A stretch of DNA of 64,000 nucleotides from Paenibacillus tundrae (GTDB lineage: Bacteria > Bacillota > Bacilli > Paenibacillales > Paenibacillaceae), in the NCBI RefSeq assembly GCF_036884255.1, contig NZ_CP145605.1, positions 3,410,001 through 3,474,000 on the forward strand. Reading direction: 5' to 3'. Within the stretch, counting starts at the first letter, position 1. Each line of letters opens with the position of its first letter. A program made the translations under genes and the position numbers. Below, one piece after another: positions 34,271 to 43,913 of the stretch. Below the pieces are notes generated by a model. It did not search any database, was not told where the DNA came from, and saw nothing but the letters and a program-made list of their open reading frames with translations.

Positions 34271-37200
34271 CTAGGACACCTCGACATTCTCGGTGAATTC
34301 TTCGCTGCAAGCAGACATCCCCGTATCGGGAAGAAGTGCCGTTGTTGGCACGACAGCAGACTGCAGGGAGACGATGCTTTTGTTTGAGACCAGATGCTCC
34401 ATCGCCAGCCGTAGTATGTGAGCAATCCGATCGATCTGCTCTTGGGTAGCGTTTTCTTCATGTTGAACATTCATAGCATCCGACACGGCCTGCTGAACTG
34501 CTGCAAAGCTCTCTACCGAATACTGGTCTTTGTCTAGATCGCTCACCTCATTCACAAGCACCCACAGCAGCGTGTGATCAACTGTTCTGCGATACAGTTC
34601 CAGCTCGGCAACATTGGCGTTTCCAGTAGGTGCGTAATACCTATAGTAAGAATATTCCGTCTCATCCGTGATTCGAGCCTGGAACCAATCTGCCTTATTC
34701 ACGCCGCTAATCGTATATAGCGTACTATAATTAACGCCATCCTTTGAGCCTTGCAGCATCGCGTCATTCATTCTCCGACTAAGGTCATCTTTACCGCCGC
34801 GAGGATACCATCTCAGGTTTCCCAGCGAAGCTGATTGTCCATCTCCCAGATCGATATCAATCCAGGATGGATTCGCAATAGTGTCGGTATAAGTGCTTGT
34901 ATCGCCATCAAACGCATACCAGCCATTCGTTTCCTTGGAAGCGCCTGTTCCCCATACAGATGTTGAAGCAGCCACCATAGATGGAGCAATTTCAATTCTG
35001 GCTCCAATTAAGGTTTCCAGGGGTACGACCTCCTGCTCCGCAGCCAAGAGCTGCTGAAGCAATCCTTTTTTATCCGCCCCTGGCTGCTGAAATGCCTTCT
35101 TGATCCGCTGCACCTCCTTCTGATATAGGTAGTAGCTACCTTGAGTATACCCGTCAGCAGCAACTACTCTGGATTCTAACGAATCGTATTGATAGTCTCC
35201 ATACAATTCAACTTCGGACACGTTGCCAAACCAGTTTGTCGAATTAAACAGTCTCAAATAACGATAATCCCCCTCATTCAGTAGCTCACGACTGCTAATG
35301 TAAGTCCACTTCCCTTCTTCCGTTCCTGAAGCAGGTCGTGTCAAGTTTGTCCAGCTCGTTTTGTCGTTGGAGCCCTGGATAACCAAGCCGTTCATGCGTC
35401 CGGGGAAATTTGGACGAGGCATTAGCATAATGTCGCTTAGCTTGACTTTGGCATTCTCACCAAAATCGACCATATAGTAGGAGCCTGCTCCAGTAGCCAG
35501 ATCACCAAAGTTAGTTAGGTTGCCGTCGAACAGCGCATAACCGACCTTTTCCTTCGGCACAGCACCCCCAATCTGATCATCCGATGCGATAACCGTAGCC
35601 AGCTTGCCAACCTGAATCCGATTCGATGAATTAACCAGATATAATATGGAATCATCTGTTGTAAAAATTGCTGGCTCAGCAGCAACGTCATCCGTTGTTT
35701 TGTAACGAATGTTGAAGGATATATTCCCGGTAACCGCAGTATCATCCATGGTTGCCATAGCCGTCCAATGGAGCTGATCGGTCGACTGGACCTGCGCCTC
35801 CTGTCCTTGAATCGTTACCTGCACATCGAGGATGGGTTCCGTGGATTGAAAGGTCACTTTTGCCTGGTCACCAATACCAATGCGGTGCTGGACAGCCTGC
35901 TCTGAACCAATCGAAACCACCTCCAATTTATTCAGAGTTTCATGCCGCTCTCCATAAATTCTGAACTCGCCCAGTTCAAGCATATTACCTACGGTTCCCC
36001 ACAGTACATCCGGCTGCGGATGCAGCATCTGAATTTTAATAAAGCGATACTGCTCCTGCCGAAGGGACGGATCAACCTCCAGTATAGCCATCTCGTCGGT
36101 AAACAACGTTTCGTCTGGCGTAAGTCTCGTCCAGTTCATCCGGTCGTTTGAACCGAAAATAGCCGAACCTGCCATGCGATCCACAAAATTCATGCGGCTC
36201 TGCAAGCCAAATCGCTCTGCGGAAACTTTATAATTTGGCCCGAAATCCAGAATATGGTACAGATCTGGATTAGGCGCAAGCGAGTATACGGGATACGTAT
36301 TGTTATTGCCGTCCACCAGCATGGAAATGGAGCTGCCAAAGGTAGAAGTCACGATTTTTGTGTAATCCATACTGCCGTCCAATAACGGCGGTGTAAGCAG
36401 CTCAAGGTCTGTTGTTGCTTGCTTTAGCACAAACAATTGCTCGCTAAATTGTTCATCGGTTGCTGTTTGAAGCTGTTCCAGCACTTGATTGTAAGCCTCC
36501 TGAAAGTGTCTTAGCGTTGAAGACGTGTATTTAGTTTGCTCATCGTACCTGGAGATTGCTGCTTGAATAGCCGCATTGCGATCAATCGACACAACCACAT
36601 TCACGTTCTTCGTTGCTACAGTTTCGCCATCGGAGGCGACAACAACAAAGGAATATGATCCGGGCTCAGAGGTGTGCCAAGTGAAATTTCCGGTAGTGTG
36701 TTGCAGAGCTGCTTCTGATGGCGGATTTGTGATCTCATAGAAAAGGGGACCCTCTGAGCTATCCGTAGCCGAGAAATCGATCGTCAATGGTGTACCAGCT
36801 ACAGTGACGATATCCATAGTATTACTACCAAGTACAAAGGACGGTGGTGTAAGTTGTTGTCCGGCCAATACATTCAAATGATCCAGGTCAACTGTGGTGC
36901 CACTGCCCGTCACCTTCAAATAGAGCAGGTTGTAGTCATTATCAAGCTGACCGTAGGTGACGTGATTGATGCCCATATCAAAGGTGATATATTTCCATTC
37001 TCCATCGGTATCCGGCAAAGTTAACGTGTGGTAAGGTCTAGAATTCTGTTCTTTGCTGAGCGTCACCGTTGCCTTGCCGTCAGTTCGGAACTTCAGGCCG
37101 ATGAGACGGGCACCTGAACGATTCGCGTAAGACAGATTTTGAAAGACTAGTCTGCTGCCCTGCTCTGTAGCCTTTACTTGAACATATGAGGTATTTCCCT

Positions 37201-38710
37201 CCTGCTTCTTCTCTGAATTTGGATCAAAGACGGTATAACGATCCTCCAGTTCGACTAGGGCCGGATTTGGCTGTTCCTTGGGCAGCATCGATGCCCCTTC
37301 AGCAGCTGCCTCAGCCGGTAGATACAGCCAGAAGTCTCCACCACCGTCAACATTATCCCAGTTCTGTTTAAAGGAACCCTGGTGATAATAATTGGAAGGA
37401 ATTCGATTCGTAAACGCTTCATAATAAAACGGTGCTTTTTCCGCCAGATCAACTCCTTTTTCGTAGGTATAATAATAATAAAGATCCCAAAAGTTGGCGG
37501 TTGTCATTCTGCCTCGATAAGAGTCCGATAATGTATGATAAATACCTTTGACGTTACCATCCTTTCCATAACTGGAGACAACGGGAATCCACGGAGTATC
37601 GTATCCGAGCATATATTGCCAAAAGAAGTTAGCTGCATCAAGAATACGATCATTTAAGAACTCATAGGGACCGACCGCATCAGCTGCCGTAGAAACAGTA
37701 CCGTGCACGGGATCGACTTCGGTACCCTGTGCCAGCAGCATACGTGAAATAATGACCGCATTGGTTAGATCGCCACCGCCATGCGCTTGATCTCGCCCCA
37801 TTTCCACATGTTGAATCACAGGGGGATTAACTGGTTCCCCTGTCACTGCGTTTGAATCGATTAGACGAAACAATTGCTTGACTGAGCCATTGAATCCCTG
37901 ATTCTTGGCGGTTGTATTAACCGTGAACCATTCAACTGCTTCTTCATAACGATCCATATTATTCGTAAAAATATAACCCGCCATCGCTCCGAGCAGCGGA
38001 TAGTTATGCTGGTTCATGAAGCGATTGTTGTCATGCAGAAAATTCTCAATAACAGGTGTAACCAGATTACTCGTAAAATCGGCCGTGTCCTTCTCCGTCC
38101 AAGCCAGTTCAGGGCTAGGGCTGTTGGTATATCGCAGTATTTCCGCTGCAGCAACCATGCGGTTAAGCGGGATACCAGTATGAATATGGGAATCGTTAAA
38201 ATATACATATTTATCGGGATCCATCTGGGACCAAATTCGAATAATATGCATGGCATTGGCCCGGTAAGTCACATCACCGGTAATGTAGTACATGAGTGTC
38301 TGAGTATACGCTCTCAAGCCATCCGCTATGAATCTGGAGTTAAATCCCTGGCTGTTGAAGGCATCGCTTGCGGGCTTTGTCGGATCGGCAGAGCTTTGAT
38401 TGCTGGAGATTACCGTTTTGGATGCTGAGGAAGAAACGGTCATTGCGTTATAATACGAGTACCAAGGCTCCTTTTTCGCAGATACCATCGATCTAATCGT
38501 TTCAAGTCTTGATTTGGTCAGTCCCACCCCTGGATGAGTAAATCCGTCCGTTACTGTCTCATTGATCTGAACAATATAATTCGTAGCAATCTCTCCTTCA
38601 CCTGATGCTGTTATTTTTCCCGGTGGCACAATTAAACTTTGGAGCATGCCTGCAATGGCCAGTATCGTTGTGATGCGTTTCCAAAAACTGGACTTTCCTA
38701 GTTTGCTCAT
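34271..38710 (-). CDS. Secreted alginate-lyase-family protein with F5/8-type modules
   Basis: 1479 residues. A signal peptide (WKRITTILAIAGMLQSLIVPP) is followed by an alginate-lyase-like alpha/alpha domain of about 420 residues with RIWSQMDPDKYVYFNDSHIH, NQHNYPLLGAMAGYIF and HVEMGRDQAHGGGDLTNA (Arg/Gln/His site). Then come a beta-sandwich, an Ig-like cadherin-type domain (IDFSATDSSEGPLFYEI), three F5/8C discoidin modules (YHILDFGPNYKVSAERFGL, YYMVDFGENAKVKLSDI, WIDIDLGDGQSASLGNL) and a C-terminal helical FIVAR-like segment. ATG at 38710 follows AGGAGGGG. It is the only exported enzyme of the locus and probably binds and cleaves the polysaccharide outside. A cre site lies upstream. Confidence 0.82.
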   Translation of the reverse strand: MSKLGKSSFWKRITTILAIAGMLQSLIVPPGKITASGEGEIATNYIVQINETVTDGFTHPGVGLTKSRLETIRSMVSAKKEPWYSYYNAMTVSSSASKTVISSNQSSADPTKPASDAFNSQGFNSRFIADGLRAYTQTLMYYITGDVTYRANAMHIIRIWSQMDPDKYVYFNDSHIHTGIPLNRMVAAAEILRYTNSPSPELAWTEKDTADFTSNLVTPVIENFLHDNNRFMNQHNYPLLGAMAGYIFTNNMDRYEEAVEWFTVNTTAKNQGFNGSVKQLFRLIDSNAVTGEPVNPPVIQHVEMGRDQAHGGGDLTNAVIISRMLLAQGTEVDPVHGTVSTAADAVGPYEFLNDRILDAANFFWQYMLGYDTPWIPVVSSYGKDGNVKGIYHTLSDSYRGRMTTANFWDLYYYYTYEKGVDLAEKAPFYYEAFTNRIPSNYYHQGSFKQNWDNVDGGGDFWLYLPAEAAAEGASMLPKEQPNPALVELEDRYTVFDPNSEKKQEGNTSYVQVKATEQGSRLVFQNLSYANRSGARLIGLKFRTDGKATVTLSKEQNSRPYHTLTLPDTDGEWKYITFDMGINHVTYGQLDNDYNLLYLKVTGSGTTVDLDHLNVLAGQQLTPPSFVLGSNTMDIVTVAGTPLTIDFSATDSSEGPLFYEITNPPSEAALQHTTGNFTWHTSEPGSYSFVVVASDGETVATKNVNVVVSIDRNAAIQAAISRYDEQTKYTSSTLRHFQEAYNQVLEQLQTATDEQFSEQLFVLKQATTDLELLTPPLLDGSMDYTKIVTSTFGSSISMLVDGNNNTYPVYSLAPNPDLYHILDFGPNYKVSAERFGLQSRMNFVDRMAGSAIFGSNDRMNWTRLTPDETLFTDEMAILEVDPSLRQEQYRFIKIQMLHPQPDVLWGTVGNMLELGEFRIYGERHETLNKLEVVSIGSEQAVQHRIGIGDQAKVTFQSTEPILDVQVTIQGQEAQVQSTDQLHWTAMATMDDTAVTGNISFNIRYKTTDDVAAEPAIFTTDDSILYLVNSSNRIQVGKLATVIASDDQIGGAVPKEKVGYALFDGNLTNFGDLATGAGSYYMVDFGENAKVKLSDIMLMPRPNFPGRMNGLVIQGSNDKTSWTNLTRPASGTEEGKWTYISSRELLNEGDYRYLRLFNSTNWFGNVSEVELYGDYQYDSLESRVVAADGYTQGSYYLYQKEVQRIKKAFQQPGADKKGLLQQLLAAEQEVVPLETLIGARIEIAPSMVAASTSVWGTGASKETNGWYAFDGDTSTYTDTIANPSWIDIDLGDGQSASLGNLRWYPRGGKDDLSRRMNDAMLQGSKDGVNYSTLYTISGVNKADWFQARITDETEYSYYRYYAPTGNANVAELELYRRTVDHTLLWVLVNEVSDLDKDQYSVESFAAVQQAVSDAMNVQHEENATQEQIDRIAHILRLAMEHLVSNKSIVSLQSAVVPTTALLPDTGMSACSEEFTENVEVS

Positions 38711-38740
38711 CGTTCCCCTCCTCTTCGGACTCACTATATT

Positions 38741-38754
38741 TGGTAACGCTTACA
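38741..38754 (-). promoter_or_regulatory. cre site upstream of the secreted lyase-like gene
   Basis: Read on the minus strand, TGTAAGCGTTACCA fits the CcpA consensus TGWNANCGNTNNCA exactly, 30 bases before the start. It implies glucose repression. Confidence 0.65.
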
Positions 38755-38866
38755 AAACTCATCATTATTGTATTTTAGCTACTCGTTGTTGTACATGTGC
38801 CTTTTTCTAGTTGCATATGCAGATTTTTTTGGAGCTCTTCCATCTCCTAGCCATTTTTTGACCATA

Positions 38867-38923
38867 AAAAGCCCCTCCAAGTAAGCGAGTGTGCTTTACA
38901 CCCTTTTTTCACTTGGAGGGGAA
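38867..38923 (-). terminator. Rho-independent terminator (minus strand)
   Basis: CCCCTCCAAGT and ACTTGGAGGGG form a long stem with a T run on the minus strand. It ends the sensor/binding-protein transcript before the secreted protein gene. Confidence 0.85.
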
Positions 38924-38982
38924 TATAATTCATGCAGGGCAGTCTCTTTAACTGGAAAACGCTTCAAATGATTTTCACAAAG

Positions 38983-40329
38983 CTAACGTCGGACTTTTCG
39001 CTCGTCCCAAATTCGGTCTGCTTCGATTAATGCATCATCGATCGACATAGTTCCGGAAAGCATGTCCTGCACAAGATCATAGAATGCATTGCGGAAGCCG
39101 GCCGGGATCTCGTCCGCTCCCCAATAATGCTCCATCCCGCGAAGCTTCAACATATCCGGATTATCCAGCCACTGCTCTACCTCTTGCATAAGCTCGGAAG
39201 ACTGAATAAACGTATGCTCCTTGGTAACCGGAGTACCACCTACAGCCTGCAAATACTTCGCATACTCTTCATTACTGTAGAAAAAATGTAAAAATTGCTC
39301 GATAACCTTAGCCTTATTCGGATCGGCAGCAGCCAGAGATGTCATAGCCCAGCCTGAAGGCTGCGGCAATCCAAATATATGAACACGTCCCTGACGGTCA
39401 GGAACCGGAAAGAACCCTATCTCAAAATCAGGATCGGCTTGCTTCAACTGACTGAACATCCAGGGACCAGACATCATCATCACCGCTTTGCCTCTAACCA
39501 AATAGTCAATGGTCTGATAATCTGCAATGTTCATGAAGCCAGGAACGATGTAATCCTCGTTCCACAATACTTTCAGATCTCGAAAGGCCTCTTCAGGACC
39601 AGCATCCGTCCAGCTAACCTGACCTGCGGTTCGTTTGCGGTTCCACTCCTGATCTTTGGAATACACATGATCCAGCATAAAATGATTTGTCCAGAAGCCC
39701 ATATGCCATAAGTCCTTGCCGCCGACAACAAGCGGATATATCCCCTTGGCTCGAATAATCTGGCACAGTTCAAGAAATTGTTGATACGTGGCAGGCTCAT
39801 TTAGCCCCCATTCCCGAAATAACTTCTTGTTATACACAATGCCTTGAGGTACCTCCGCTTTAAGAGGAGCAGTATATATTGTTCCATTCACCTTGGGAAT
39901 GTCATCAAACAGCCCGACTATACTCTTCGGCAGCTCAGCTAACAAACCTGCATCGGCAAACATCTGGGTATCTCGCATTTCCACTAGATCGGGGAATTGA
40001 CCCATTGCATCAAGTAATGAAAGTTCATCTGCGTACCCCTTGGCTTGCTGTGTATGTTCAACTACCGAAATTTGCACGTTGAGATGTGATTTTTTAAAGT
40101 CATTAATGATTGTTTGAATGCCCTTGTGGTGTGCTCCGTCTCCCATGGCATAGGTAATCGTCAATTGAACAGGCTCCGCTTCAGAGCTAGGCGATGAGAC
40201 AGAATCTTCCCTCGTTACAAGGCCGCAGCCTGGAATCACCATAAGCAGCAACGCAATCATGATCTTCTTCCACCAGACAAGCTTGTATTCGCAAAGGTAT
40301 GACCGACGATGTTTAGTTGTGTAATCCAT
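38983..40329 (-). CDS. Solute-binding lipoprotein linked to YesMN
   Basis: 448 residues of the family 1 sugar-binding proteins. KKIMIALLLMVIPGCG is a lipoprotein signal with an IPGC lipobox after a long basic start (residues 1-33). GDGAHHKGIQTIINDF and VNGTIYTAPLKAEVPQGIVY are the first lobe; GLPQPSGWAMTSLAAADPNK the hinge. ATG at 40329 is the likely start, with a stop overlap of 17 bases with YesN. It lacks permeases next to it, so it may feed signals to YesM or share the permeases at 45580-47459. Confidence 0.82.
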   Translation of the reverse strand: MDYTTKHRRSYLCEYKLVWWKKIMIALLLMVIPGCGLVTREDSVSSPSSEAEPVQLTITYAMGDGAHHKGIQTIINDFKKSHLNVQISVVEHTQQAKGYADELSLLDAMGQFPDLVEMRDTQMFADAGLLAELPKSIVGLFDDIPKVNGTIYTAPLKAEVPQGIVYNKKLFREWGLNEPATYQQFLELCQIIRAKGIYPLVVGGKDLWHMGFWTNHFMLDHVYSKDQEWNRKRTAGQVSWTDAGPEEAFRDLKVLWNEDYIVPGFMNIADYQTIDYLVRGKAVMMMSGPWMFSQLKQADPDFEIGFFPVPDRQGRVHIFGLPQPSGWAMTSLAAADPNKAKVIEQFLHFFYSNEEYAKYLQAVGGTPVTKEHTFIQSSELMQEVEQWLDNPDMLKLRGMEHYWGADEIPAGFRNAFYDLVQDMLSGTMSIDDALIEADRIWDERKVRR

Positions 40330-41929
40330 GTACCGTCGTTCCCTTCGATTGCCTGAATTCTTGTGGAATCTGACCATAGTGCTTGCGAAACATATCGCTG
40401 AACAAGCGGGCACTATTATATCCCACCTTTTCCGCGATTTCATAGACCATCAAATTGGAGTGCAACAGCATTTGGCGAGCATGCTTCATTCGTATCTCGG
40501 TCAAATATTGTTTATAATTTTGCCCCGTATGTTTTTTGAAAAAGGTGCTAAAGTAGGAAGGATTCATGTATATGAGCCCCGCTATCGAATCCAGCGTAAT
40601 GTTCTGCGCATAATTAGCCTCAATGTATTCCTTGACTTGCTTGATCTGCCCATGTTCTTTGTTGCCCAGGCGGCTTTTCACCAACGGGTGAATATCCGCG
40701 ATAAAATCACCTACATAAGCCTCTACTTCCAGCAGGGTATCGAAATCGCTGATTCGCTTAAGCAAAATACGAAAATCTTCATTATATGTCTCCAGCGAAA
40801 CCCCCATGGTCTGTAATTCTTGTCGGAGCGTTATCAGCGTATCGTAAACGCAAGATATAGCTGTGTGCTTATTGCTGACTGCAGCCTGCTTGATCGCAAG
40901 CAGCAGTCGTGAAAGGGGCTCTTGGAGAGCATTCGCGTCATCTGACTCAACCAGGTGATCAAGTAGCTGTGACTGCATTTCCTCAATACGTAGCTGTGCA
41001 GCAGGTTCTGCCGGAGACGTATCATAGGGAATGACATGTCCGGGGCTTAGAAAGTAGGCCCAGTCCAAGGCTTCAAGTGCTTGTCTGAACGATGCAGCTG
41101 CTTCCTGGAGAGAGCTTACGGCTCCCCCTACACCAATCGTCATGTCTAACTTCAAATAGCTGCGAACCTGATCCCGAACTGTTTTTGACACTTGAATGGG
41201 TAAATTGCTATCATCACATAAAATGAGATAACAGAACATGTCTCCCTTGCGGAAGAATAAGCTGTTTGGGATGTTCTTCAAGCTTTCGCGCATAACATTG
41301 GTTATGGCAAAATCAATCAGCTTACGTTCTCGCTTCTGCCATCTTAACTGGTCCTGCACACTCCGGCTATAATCAGCCACGCAAACGACTGCATGTTTGT
41401 CATCGTACAGGTTCAAGGACTTCTGAAGGGCATGAACGGCCTTGTCATCACCATCGGTCAAACGATCCAGCAATTCTTCAAAGGATCTGTCTTTATTATC
41501 CCGCTCCAGATGCTGAAGCTTCTCAAGCTTGCGCTCCTCTTCCGTCTCGTCCCTGATTAAGAGTACTGCCTTTTGAATCACTTGCTTCAGCTGATTGGTA
41601 TTCACGGGCTTGACCAAATAATCCAGTGCCCCATATTTCAATGCCTCCTGCGCATAATCAAACTCTTTGTGGGCGCTAATAAAGACAACCTTCGGTGTTC
41701 GCCGGGATGCCTGAACATACCTCAGTACATCGATGCCGGTTTGGCCGGGCATGCAAATGTCACTGACAATCAGATCTGGGTTGCAGCGATCAATCAACTC
41801 AATCAGTTCGTTTCCATCATAAGCTTCACCTGCAATTTCAATACCGAGCGCCTCCCAATCGATGAGCATTTTTAAGCCTCTCAGGATGACTGGCTCATCG
41901 TCAGCGAGAATCATTCGAATCGTGTTCAT
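40313..41929 (-). CDS. yesN: YesN-type AraC response regulator
   Basis: 538 residues. The receiver domain has acidic pair DDEP (residues 10-13), phosphoacceptor Asp57 in LIVSDICMPGQTG and Lys in VKPVN; a middle region of about 270 residues follows; the AraC pair of helix-turn-helix motifs is at the C-terminus (ITLDSIAGLIYMNPSYFSTFF, VYEIAEKVGYNSARLFSDMF). The start follows GGAGGTGCGGC and overlaps the YesM end by 29 bases. It should activate the polysaccharide locus. Confidence 0.9.
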   Translation of the reverse strand: MNTIRMILADDEPVILRGLKMLIDWEALGIEIAGEAYDGNELIELIDRCNPDLIVSDICMPGQTGIDVLRYVQASRRTPKVVFISAHKEFDYAQEALKYGALDYLVKPVNTNQLKQVIQKAVLLIRDETEEERKLEKLQHLERDNKDRSFEELLDRLTDGDDKAVHALQKSLNLYDDKHAVVCVADYSRSVQDQLRWQKRERKLIDFAITNVMRESLKNIPNSLFFRKGDMFCYLILCDDSNLPIQVSKTVRDQVRSYLKLDMTIGVGGAVSSLQEAAASFRQALEALDWAYFLSPGHVIPYDTSPAEPAAQLRIEEMQSQLLDHLVESDDANALQEPLSRLLLAIKQAAVSNKHTAISCVYDTLITLRQELQTMGVSLETYNEDFRILLKRISDFDTLLEVEAYVGDFIADIHPLVKSRLGNKEHGQIKQVKEYIEANYAQNITLDSIAGLIYMNPSYFSTFFKKHTGQNYKQYLTEIRMKHARQMLLHSNLMVYEIAEKVGYNSARLFSDMFRKHYGQIPQEFRQSKGTTVHGLHN

Positions 41930-43688
41930 GCCGCACCTCCAGGTTCAGAGGAAGCAGAATCCGTACCGAGGTTCCGATATGCGGTCTGCTCTCCATGTCT
42001 AGTCCATACTGGCTTCCATATGCTGCCTTAATGCGTTCATGCACATTTTTGATACCAATGCTTTTACCCATGTTTCGATCCTGGTTTTTCAAATGAATCC
42101 GCAGGGACTCTAATTGTTCTTGCTCCATTCCTGCCCCATCATCGTATATGGTTATACTGAGAATATCGCCCTCAAGCCGTTCTATTGTGATTAATACGAT
42201 TCCTTTTCCGCCCTTGGGACGAATACCGTGATGAACCGAATTTTCAACGATGGGCTGAAGAATTAGCTTAAGCACGATGGCCGAGGCCAGCTCCGGCGAC
42301 TGCAGCTCGACTTGTAATGAAATACGATGGTCAAACCGAACCTCGATCAGATGAAAATAGTGACGAAGGTGCTCTAGCTCTTGTGCCAGTGTTACAGACT
42401 CTTCCCCATAATCAATAACATACTGCAGCTGGTCTGAAAGCGCGTGGATCATATCAGCTACCTTTCGATCCCCATTGGCAACTGCGCTCATGCGAATGAC
42501 CTCTAGCGTATTATACAAATAATGCGGTCGAATCTGGCTTTTCAGTGCGTTCAACTCTGCCTGCTTTCGTTTGATTTCATTGATATATGCATCGTTAATG
42601 TATTCTTTGAGTCGTTCTACCATTCGGTTAAAGCCATTAGCGAGCCGTCCCATCTCATCCTTGCGGCCAACCTTCAACTCAATATCCAAATTGCCCGACT
42701 CTACTTTGATCATCTGGCGTATTAACTGCAAAATAGGTCTGGTGAACATTCGTGAAAATACCAAGCCCATCAGAAACAAAGCAGCAAAGCTTGCTAAAGC
42801 AGCCACCCAGACACTTTTTTTCGTACGGATAATCGGGGAATAAATATCCTCCTTGGACATTAACCCCACAACTTTACCTTGGATATAAGGAAGCGGCTCA
42901 CTGAAAACGATCATATCTCCACGGGCTTTGACTCCGAATTCGTCAAAACGGGAACCGATTTTATCACGTCGGTTCGAATATAAAATGATACCGTTTTCAT
43001 TTACGATGAAAATTTCATCTTTTTTGCCAAGTCTCGATTGCTGAAGCAAACCGTCAAACACGTTAACATCGATATCCAGAAATAAGGTTCCGTAGATTTG
43101 AACCGGATTCTGCACCCCTCGGGAGGTATCGATCCAGCTTCGTGCAAAGGTCATCACTAAATCCTGGGAATTGTAATATACCTCCATATGATATGGGAAA
43201 ACAGCCAGCTTTTTGGGGTTGGTAGTAAGCGTATAGTCCCACTCTATCGGCGGATAACTGACAAAAGGATCCATTTGCTTGCTGCCTCGGGATTGCTGGT
43301 TCAGCGTTCCGTCCTCTGCTCGTACAAACAGCACATTCTGGATATTCGCGTCGCTGAACAGCACCGTTTTAATGAAATCATCCATGGCAGACGAGTTAAA
43401 TCCACTCGGATACAACTCTGAGGATTCTTTCAGAAAAATGTCGTCTGGTTGTGCCTTGGTGTACATCAGATTGGAAATATCATCGTATTTTCTCAGCATG
43501 TCGTTCACGTTATTACGCATGTACACCATCATTTGTTGTATGTTGTTGACCGTGTGACGCTCGATTTGTCCGGTAAACTGGTACAGAGAGAGCATGCTTA
43601 GTACGAAGATCGGAAGAAGGCCTGCCACTAAAAAAGCAACAGAGAACTTGAAAAATAAACTCTGCGTGAAATTCGGTCGAATTTTCAT
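41901..43688 (-). CDS. yesM: YesM-type sensor histidine kinase
   Basis: 595 residues. TM1 lies at about 13-38, a long dCache-like extracellular sensor spans 40-285, TM2 is at about 291-313, HAMP about 315-370, then the His_kinase domain with RPHYLYNTLEVI (His389) and an ATPase domain (VENSVHHGIRPKGGKG, DDGAGM). This family detects carbohydrates, directly or through a binding protein. Divergence from neither side; it is the first gene of a transcript with YesN and the binding protein. Confidence 0.92.
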   Translation of the reverse strand: MKIRPNFTQSLFFKFSVAFLVAGLLPIFVLSMLSLYQFTGQIERHTVNNIQQMMVYMRNNVNDMLRKYDDISNLMYTKAQPDDIFLKESSELYPSGFNSSAMDDFIKTVLFSDANIQNVLFVRAEDGTLNQQSRGSKQMDPFVSYPPIEWDYTLTTNPKKLAVFPYHMEVYYNSQDLVMTFARSWIDTSRGVQNPVQIYGTLFLDIDVNVFDGLLQQSRLGKKDEIFIVNENGIILYSNRRDKIGSRFDEFGVKARGDMIVFSEPLPYIQGKVVGLMSKEDIYSPIIRTKKSVWVAALASFAALFLMGLVFSRMFTRPILQLIRQMIKVESGNLDIELKVGRKDEMGRLANGFNRMVERLKEYINDAYINEIKRKQAELNALKSQIRPHYLYNTLEVIRMSAVANGDRKVADMIHALSDQLQYVIDYGEESVTLAQELEHLRHYFHLIEVRFDHRISLQVELQSPELASAIVLKLILQPIVENSVHHGIRPKGGKGIVLITIERLEGDILSITIYDDGAGMEQEQLESLRIHLKNQDRNMGKSIGIKNVHERIKAAYGSQYGLDMESRPHIGTSVRILLPLNLEVRHEHDSNDSR

Positions 43689-43852
43689 GTTGCTCGCTCC
43701 CGTTACGTCAATGGTCTTGGTTTCATCATAAACCGAAAATGCATATCATAAAAGATTTTTATACGAGATTCCAATCAAGGAAGTGAAGCTGACTAACCAT
43801 GAGTTTCAAAGGAGTCCGATTATCGCGTTTCCCAATGTGGACGCACATGCAG

Positions 43853-43882
43853 AGAACACCCGCCTGTTGGCACGGGTGTTCT
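43853..43882. terminator. Hairpin after the transporter operon
   Basis: AGAACACCCG pairs with CGGGTGTTCT across a ten-base loop. It lies just beyond the binding-protein gene. No long T run follows. Confidence 0.5.
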
Positions 43883-43913
43883 ATACTGCATCCGATCAAG
43901 CAAGATGATGATA

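Noticed and set aside
34153..34470. Minus-strand 105-codon frame overlapping the end of the secreted enzyme
   Set aside because: Alternative-frame shadow of the F5/8 protein's helical tail; basic and Ser/Cys/Trp-rich composition without motifs.
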